This document shows positions 57,780-64,000 of a stretch of 64,000 nt of DNA, piece by piece (within the stretch, counting starts at the first letter, position 1; every line of letters begins with the position of its first letter). The DNA lies in assembly GCF_004193775.1 (NCBI RefSeq), contig NC_041016.1, positions 34,809,640-34,873,639 of the forward strand, read 5' to 3'. The position numbers and the translations under genes are program-made. The notes under the pieces were generated by a model, which ran no database searches, had not been told where the DNA came from, and saw nothing but the letters and a program-made list of their open reading frames with translations. The DNA is from Glycine soja (Eukaryota > Streptophyta > Magnoliopsida > Fabales > Fabaceae).

Positions 57780-58550
57780 CATCTGATTTGAGGATAAAGA
57801 AAAAAAATACTTCAGATCATAGGGGAGCGGTGGAGGCCGTTTAAGTCAGATTTGACCTCCATGGGAGGTTAGTTGATTTTTATTGTTTTTTAAACTTCAT
57901 ATTTACACATTATTGCCAAGCGTATTAAGTTAGCCTTATGTGTAATTGTTACAAGATGTTTGAAAGAAGGCGCAGGCCATTCAAAAACAAAATATTGCTC
58001 CTCACGTGTTGTCTCATACAAGTTATGATTTTCTAGAAGAAAAGTTGATGGAGGACAAGAAAAAGAAATGATTGGAGGAAGCAGCCCAATCCAGGAGCAC
58101 TGACACAATCGTTGATCCTCCATCTCCCATTAAACGACACATGAAGTGGAAGATGGCCTACAAAAAAAAATCTGGTCAAATGATGTCTGAGGTAGCAAAG
58201 GAAATTGCAGATAGGATTGCAAGTGACTCTCATTTGTCAGTGGTCATTTTTTATAATAATTCTTGGATCAGTAAACCAAATTTGTTACATATGTTGACTA
58301 TAGGATTCCCTAGATGAGCAGGCCTCACAGGGAAGCTTTGTCGTCCATGGATGTCGGAATGTACTAATTGTTGACATTGGGCGACCAGAGCACCCTGGTC
58401 GTGTCCGTGCTGCTAGAGTCAGTGTCACGATCAAACAATACTTTGGACCGACTTCAAGGAGCTCCTGCATGACTACATCCATGGCTCCTTAACACTTGGA
58501 GCAGCTAACACAAAAAATCAGGGACCAGCTAGAGGAATCAATCACAAAAA
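57780..58550 (+). pseudogene. CACTA plant transposase fragment (Transposase_24-like), broken
   Basis: Readable pieces are SYDFLEEKLMEDKKKK (about 57990-58070, then a TGA), EEAAQSRSTDTIVDPPSPIK and HMKWKMAYKKKSGQMMSEVA (58075-58200), GRPEHPGRVRAARVSVTIKQ (about 58380-58435), and LEQLTQKIRDQLEESI after another stop. The pieces lie in different frames and are split by stops. They match the pattern of the plant Ptta/En/Spm transposase family. The gene is dead. Confidence 0.65.
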
Positions 58551-59069
58551 ATATGACTTGACAACTAATGTTGTTCTTCAGCCAAATGCAGTTCTAAATG
58601 CAATCGTAGATGCAATCACAGGGACTCGCAACTGCCTTTTAAGCCTGACGTTAGTCCTTCTACTGCTTGTGTCAACACAAAGGAAAGTTGTGTCAATCCC
58701 TAGAGGTAGGACCCAGACACGGATGACTCAGAGAAATGTGGGTTATATGCCAATGAGAATCCTCCCCGACTAGTTGCCCTTGGAAAAGTTTATGAGGGGT
58801 CGATGACAGTCCACAATATCCCTTTGGGAAATGATTAAGTGAAGGTTAGTGTTGAGGAAGTTCAAGATGTTGATGCTCACATTCCTGTACCAACTTAAGA
58901 GGTTCAGTTAGTGGGGCAGACACTTAACACCATCTTTGCTTGGGCGACACATCTTGTAAAGCCTTTTTTAGAACAAGTATTTCATTTTGTTGTTTTTAAG
59001 AATTACTAAAAAAGGACTTATTGCAAATAAAGTGTTGACTATCATTCACTTATGCTTACTAACTGTGTA

Positions 59070-59330
59070 GGATAAACAGGGAGCTGAGGGACCAAAAAAA
59101 CCTATAGATAGGCTAGATCCTGATGTTGATCCGTTATACCTGATGGCATTGACCATTCCGCAGCTTTTCCTCAAGTCGTTGCAGGTGCCGTGGGATGCTA
59201 CCGTGTTTAGGGTATATAATGATAACTTCCCCTTGTACATAAAGCAAGAAGATTTTTCTGAAATAGCACACGGTGGTCAATGTCTCAACATCTCTATTAT
59301 ACAATTGTGGATTTTGTATGTCACTTTACA
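59070..59330 (+). pseudogene. CACTA protease gene, N-terminal exon remnant
   Basis: Open sequence DPDVDPLYLMALTIPQLFLK, then NFPLYIKQEDFSEIAHGGQC and ISIIQLWIL, is typical of the exon preceding the Ulp1-like domain in legume CACTA elements. It ends where a donor would be expected (about 59320). Adjacent exons follow with introns of 60-300 bp. Confidence 0.55.
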
Positions 59331-59397
59331 ATATTGCATATTAGCTAACTGATTGTTTTAAATTCATACATAATTTACTTTATTTTAACAACAATAG

Positions 59398-60290
59398 GTA
59401 TATGATTGAGACAAGTATGCGAGCGGGGAATGCCTCTATGTATAGATTCCTCAAGCCACAATCCATACAGAGATATGGGCAATTGCAATTTGAATTAGAA
59501 GATTATATTAAGAAATGAATGCAAAATTTATAGAGAGATGTCTACCTAGGAGCCTACTTGAATGGATAAGTTAAACTAAACAAATCAATTTAAATAATGT
59601 GTGCACTATAATAACTAATATTCTCCAATACCATACACATTGAAAAATGGTCATTATATGTCCTAAGGACAATGTTGTCATCTTGTTTTGTTCCTTACAC
59701 AATAGACTCGACAACTACTTGAGATGAATTATTAGCAGGTCAGTTGTATTTTATAATACATTTACTTTATGATTAGTATTTGACATCGATATTTTAATTG
59801 TACAATACGCATGCATGTTTCTCTTAATCAATGCTTTGAAGGGATTCAACGATAGTCAAGGAAGTAAATCCAAGGCTGCTGCTAGAGGGATTATAGTTAA
59901 AGTAAGTCATTTAAACAATGTTTGATGCCTTAAAAATTAAATTTTATTACTTTGTACACTAATTTTCGGTTAACTTTGAATATCTAAATATCTCATACAA
60001 TTTAGTGTAATAAGCAAAAAGGAAGCACTGAGTGAGGGTACTATGTAATGCATTGAATATCAACGATAGTCCTATGAGGTTTCAAGGATAATTGCCAACG
60101 GTAATTATTTACTTCAAAACTAATTCAATTTGTTACAATTTTTATTATTTATACTTATTAACTTATGTTTTATTATATAATGCATTATTTTATTGATCCA
60201 AGGCCATTGGAACCGGAGAGAATGAAGGCAATTCACATTCAATGGGCAAGATATTATTATCTAAAAGTTAAAAATGAAATACCAAGTGTC
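59398..60290 (+). pseudogene. Ulp1-like (C48) cysteine protease remnant of a CACTA element
   Basis: Exon-like pieces, separated by AT-rich introns, are IETSMRAGNASMYRFLKPQS (59403-), a piece with MVIICPKDNVV and FCSLHNRLDNYL (about 59640-59735), NKQKGSTE (about 60010-60033), and the C-terminal FIDPRPLEPERMKAIHIQWA (about 60192-). Ulp1 proteases use His, Asp/Asn and Cys. Where the family has its catalytic Cys, between STE and GYYVMH, this copy has TGA (60034-60036). A Trp position after the His is also TGA. The protease is dead. Confidence 0.6.
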
Positions 60291-60296
60291 ATACCT

Positions 60297-62419
60297 TAAT
60301 TTCGTTCGGGGACCATTGTTTGTCGGCATGCGACCTTCGTTTGACCACCTCAAAATGTTTAACACCCATCGTTGTGGAATCCGTAAAGTTTCGAGATGTT
60401 TTGAGAAGAAACCGGTCAAAAAAACGAAAACGGGAGTGTATTTAGCAAAGTGGGGTGTGTGTAAATAAACTGTTACACTCTAATTTCATCCGAGGACCAT
60501 TGTTGATTTCTTCGGAAGGCTTAACACTCATCACGGTGGAATCCGTAAAGTTTCGTGAGATTTCGGAAAGAAAACGGCCAAAAACACAAAAATGAGGGGT
60601 GAACTTATCAAGATAGGGTGTAAATAGAAATTCGAATCTAGGCCCTTCTGGAAAATTTTGGAAATTGGGTTGCTTAAGGAGGAAGCAACTGAGCGACAAG
60701 CTCCTCCACATTTTTGAAAAATAGTTTTCGGGGCTTTCGTGGCTTCCGTAATGCTTCCGTAAAATTTCTGAAAACCTTGGGTAAGCATATTTGACTTAAC
60801 ATTGGTGAATGGGAAGAGAAAAAAAGATGAAAATCAAATCCGAAACACTTCTGTAAAGTACGAAAAGGGGGGTGAACTTAGTAATTTGGGTGCGCTTAGA
60901 AAGCTTCCTCAAGAAGCCTCTGGGCGGCAAGCACCTCCCTTTTTCCCTATAAATAGGGGAGGGGGGCTGTTTCAAAATATTCATGACCCCTAAGCTATGC
61001 ATTTCGACTATTTTGAGCAAAAACCACGTTTTCATGAAGAAAAATTGAGTCGAAGTGCTTTACAATTCTTTACAATTCCACAATTTTTTTCTCTTCCCGT
61101 TCCACAATTTTTCTTCATCGTTCTTTACAATTCTTCGTTCGTTCTTCATCGTTCTTCGATCTTCAACTGGTAAGTTCCCGAAATCGAATCTATCAATTCA
61201 TTCTATGCACCCTTAGTGGTCCCTACTTGTTTTGTGTACTTTCACTTTAATTTTGCTTACTTTCAGTTTTCTTTTCTTCCGCTTTAACGAACTTTTTACC
61301 ATTTATTTAAGTCGTTTTCTCACCTAATAAATGATAACATGAATTTCAACCGATCATTTTTGTTGTAATCTCGTTTAATCACTGTTAAAATAAAATCTAA
61401 CCGATCATTCACGCTGTAACCACGGTTGAACCAAAAAAAGGCAAAATAATAATAAAATAATCAAAATATCTTGAAAAATAATAATAAAATAATCAAAATA
61501 TCTTTGAATAAAATAATCAAAAAAATCAATCAGATGTTTTTCTTTGGAAGTTTCCTTGAATGAATTGACTAATAACCAAAGTGAAACTAAGGCTAAATCA
61601 ACTCAGAAATCAAACTTTGTCCGCAAAAATCACTAAAAACCGTTTTAAGGTCCAACGCCTTAAACGGTCCTCTTTGCTTTTATCGGTTAACATGGACCGT
61701 TCAAAAACATAAAATCAACAAGTAACTTTACCGCTTTTGCAAGAACTACATAGGTCTGATTTCCTCATTGCAATTGCGGATACGTAGGAGCAAAAGCCCC
61801 GCTTTTGTCGACCACCCCAAGAGATCGCTAATGGTCCAATGCCTTAACGTTTATCTCCTTTCAAAAACAAAGAGATCGTTAATGGTCCAACACCTTAACG
61901 TTTCTTTCCTTTCAAAAGAATCAAAAGATCGTTTAAATGGTCCAACGCCGTAAACGACTTTGGTGCGATTAAAATTGATGTTGCGGAAAAAGATCAAAAC
62001 AACTTAACCAATGTTTAGTTCTCAAAGAACTACATAGGTCTGATTTCCTCATCGCAATTGAGGATACGTAGGAGCGAGAGAAACACCCTTGCCGACCACA
62101 AAAAGATAAAATATACAAAAGGCATAAAAAGACATTAAAACGTAAAAAAGGGAAAATAAAACAAATCAAAGACATGATATTGCACACTTGGTTAAAGGCT
62201 ATCGTCCCTTGTGACGTACGCCTGGGGTGCTAATACCTTCATCGTGCGTGAAAACAACTCCCGAACCTTTCACAATTAAACTTCATAGACTACACCTTTC
62301 CGCTTTTTCCGACATTTTCCTTGAATAAATGTTGGTGGCGACACTGCGCATTTTCCTCCCATGGAAGACGCACCCGTGAGCCCTCGCGTCACCCTCCCAC
62401 TGAAGGGTAGGTTGCGACA
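60297..62419 (+). mobile_element. 5' LTR of a second + strand Tat/Ogre element
   Basis: It starts TGTCATACCTTAATTTCG and ends GGTTGCGACA, 2123 bp. It is inserted just after the protease remnant. A second LTR-start-like word (TGTTACACTCTAATTTC) is at 60471, and the following sequence repeats the first 170 bp in diverged form, which partly explains the extra length over the 1595-bp LTR. A TATA box, CTATAAATAG, is near 60948. Confidence 0.82.
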
Positions 62420-62421
62420 GT

Positions 62422-62439
62422 TGGCGACTCCACTGGGGA
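62422..62439 (+). other. Primer-binding site, second Tat/Ogre element
   Basis: TGGCGACTCCACTGGGGA lies two bases after the LTR. It is the same class as the antisense site at 32490-32506, probably tRNA-Arg primed. Confidence 0.75.
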
Positions 62440-63898
62440 CTGTTTTTTGTGAGTTAGGCCAATCACTCAGTGAGCATTCCTTACCATGACTTCTCCTTTG
62501 TTCGTTTTCCTTTATTTTTTCTTATGTCCTTGTATATAACTCTTTTATGCTTTTAGTGTGCTTTTAAATGTATGCATGAGATAGATATTTATTCATTTGA
62601 TGCACACAAACACCAACACCTTTTTGTACACACGGTGAGTTGAAAAGGGGCCCTATACCCGGGTCCATGGAAACATAAGGAGTGAAGGTGAATCTGTGGT
62701 CATGTTGGGTCTCCGACTTGCTTGATAATAGTGAACCCTCATCTAGATTTTTTCTCTTTGATAACATATTGTTGCTGGTAGTCCCTACTGCCGCAATATG
62801 TTTTTTCGAAGGGGATGATACCTCTAGAAACCATCAAGAGAGATATGACCACCTTGGGAATTATCACTAAAAGCCTTTTAGTTCCTCCCATTTAGGTCCC
62901 TAAAATAGGGGCACGAAGTGAACACACTGTGTGCCTTTTAAACACTGCCATGCATATAACCTGAATGTCATGTACGCCTTTGTTGTATGATTATCTGAGG
63001 ATATTGCCATGCTATGTACATCCCCCTGTTGCGCTTTTGCGCATCTGCATCATGTCATCACGCATGTGTCGTATGTTTGACTCGTCTTTTGTCACAGGAA
63101 GTCGGAAGGTCCATATCACCTTCTTAACTGCACGCATGGGGCACTGCGCCCCCAAATGTGCAAGTAAGAAGAGATGATTTTTCGGGCTCTCGTGTCCGTA
63201 AATGCATTCATATCATGCATCACATAAGCATCTCTTCATGGCATCACAATGGACATATCGTTCCTGCATTTGTCACTTATCATTTCATGTATTTCATTTT
63301 GCATAAGTCATTTCATCACCATGCATTTGCATCTAACCTGTTTTTTGCATACCATTTCTTTTCATATTTACTCATGCATGATCCTTGCATTTTCTTCTGC
63401 AAAACAAAAAAAGGAAGCATGAATATTCACATTGCATTCTTAGTTGCATATGTTCAGTACCATGAGCCAACCATGTTGGGATCATAAACCCGTTTCACTA
63501 AAAAACAAAATGATTGAACATGGTACCTAATGCATGGTTAACTAAGAAAAGATGTTTCTTCGGGCATCTCAATTTCATAATTACATTTTCCATGCATAGC
63601 ATATGTATTCCCGAGTCTTTCATCTCTATGAAATGTTGTCGAAGTATTGGCGATCAGAATTGCCATTCCTTGGATTATAGGGTTGAACCAAGCTCATACT
63701 TTTATGAAAAGGTTCATCAAGTCAAGTTGAAGTATGGAAGTAACCATCTTGCAAAAATTGGGGCAAAAGATGGATCGGGTTACATCACTGCTTCGTCTAT
63801 TGCTAAACACATTTAGGACTGTTGATGTCCTTGTTACTTCCAGTTTCACCTTGACAAAGATGTCATGGACCATGTTGAAAATCTAAATTGATTCAACC
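62440..63898 (+). other. Leader of the second Tat/Ogre element
   Basis: Untranslated. Segments such as GGTGAATCTGTGGTCATG (62688-) match the antisense leader near 32200-32270. The short frames here are not convincing genes. gag should follow beyond the window unless displaced by the LTR at 63899. Confidence 0.6.
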
Positions 63899-64000
63899 TG
63901 ATGCAATCCTCCCTAGGAAGGGACCAATCACTAGAACCATGAGCAAGAGGCTCCAAGAAGATTGGGCTAGAGCTGCTGAAGAAGGCCCTAGGGTTCTCAT
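63899..64000 (+). mobile_element. Start of a gypsy LTR (TGATGCAATCC family), cut by the window end
   Basis: TGATGCAATCCTCCC at 63899, then GATTGGGCTAGAGCTGCTGA and GGCCCTAGGGTTCTCAT, match the first 100 bp of the LTRs at 49741, 51503 and 55972. It appears to be inserted in the Tat/Ogre leader. Confidence 0.75.

Noticed and set aside
63514..63816. 100-codon frame near the right end as a gene
   Set aside because: It lies in the leader of a Tat/Ogre element, shows no recognised domain and has low-complexity composition.
1..64000. tRNA or rRNA genes
   Set aside because: I saw no rRNA-like segment and no cloverleaf with the usual internal promoter boxes. Only tRNA-complementary primer sites are present.

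Overview
This is a repeat-dense stretch of a plant nuclear genome. The transposon families, the LTR types and the intron-carrying Tat/Ogre element all point to a legume, most probably soybean (Glycine) or a close relative, in pericentromeric or other heterochromatin. The species call is an inference from remembered repeat families, not a database result. I see no intact host gene, rRNA, tRNA or CRISPR array. Essentially every recognisable block is a transposable element, a satellite, or a remnant of one.

Region 1 (1-29789, + strand) is the 3' part of one very large Ty3/gypsy element of the Tat/Ogre type. In order it holds: a G-patch-like tail upstream of RT (3-355), a 152-nt intron that rejoins the frame (356-507), RT with two RNase H domains, integrase with an intact DDE triad but several breaks (to 3957), a spacer with a promoter-like segment and a candidate 1-kb intron (4616-5874), a plant-transposon-type extra ORF (5878-6780), a 21-kb array of a 124-bp satellite (6896-27926), a short 3' UTR with polypurine tract, and the 3' LTR (28195-29789). 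The satellite therefore lies inside the retrotransposon. It begins within the extra ORF and ends about 270 bp before the LTR. The monomer looks like an old dimer of two 62-bp halves. It is organised into higher-order units (13-mer, 5-mer and 10-mer blocks) and is interrupted by a 100-N gap and a scrambled segment.

Region 2 (29790-33718, - strand) holds older Tat/Ogre remnants in the opposite orientation: a partial LTR, a gag fragment, a leader with primer-binding site and a complete LTR. The + strand element ends exactly against the partial LTR, so it probably inserted there.

Region 3 (33719-37219) is AT-rich with no gene I can support, ending in a cluster of short inverted repeats like a decayed CACTA end. 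Region 4 (37220-44556) is a non-autonomous CACTA (En/Spm) element with a 3-bp target duplication. It hosts three solo LTRs, one nested in another, each with its own target duplication. Region 5 (44557-49740) has a second CACTA-like end placed 19 bp away, a duplicated end junction on both sides of a truncated antisense LTR, a possible captured gene fragment, and a further CACTA left end at 48246.

Region 6 (49741-56918) is a chain of Ty3/gypsy insertions of one LTR family. It includes a full-structure but internally deleted element (51503-56918) whose gag runs into a decayed RT. Region 7 (57425-60296) carries degenerate CACTA coding remnants (DUF4216, plant transposase, Ulp1-like protease), plausibly the interior of the element that starts at 48246. 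Region 8 (60297-64000) is the 5' LTR and leader of another + strand Tat/Ogre element, with one more gypsy LTR beginning at 63899.

The main biological point is nested decay, and in particular a 21-kb satellite apparently born from, or captured by, the 3' region of a retrotransposon.
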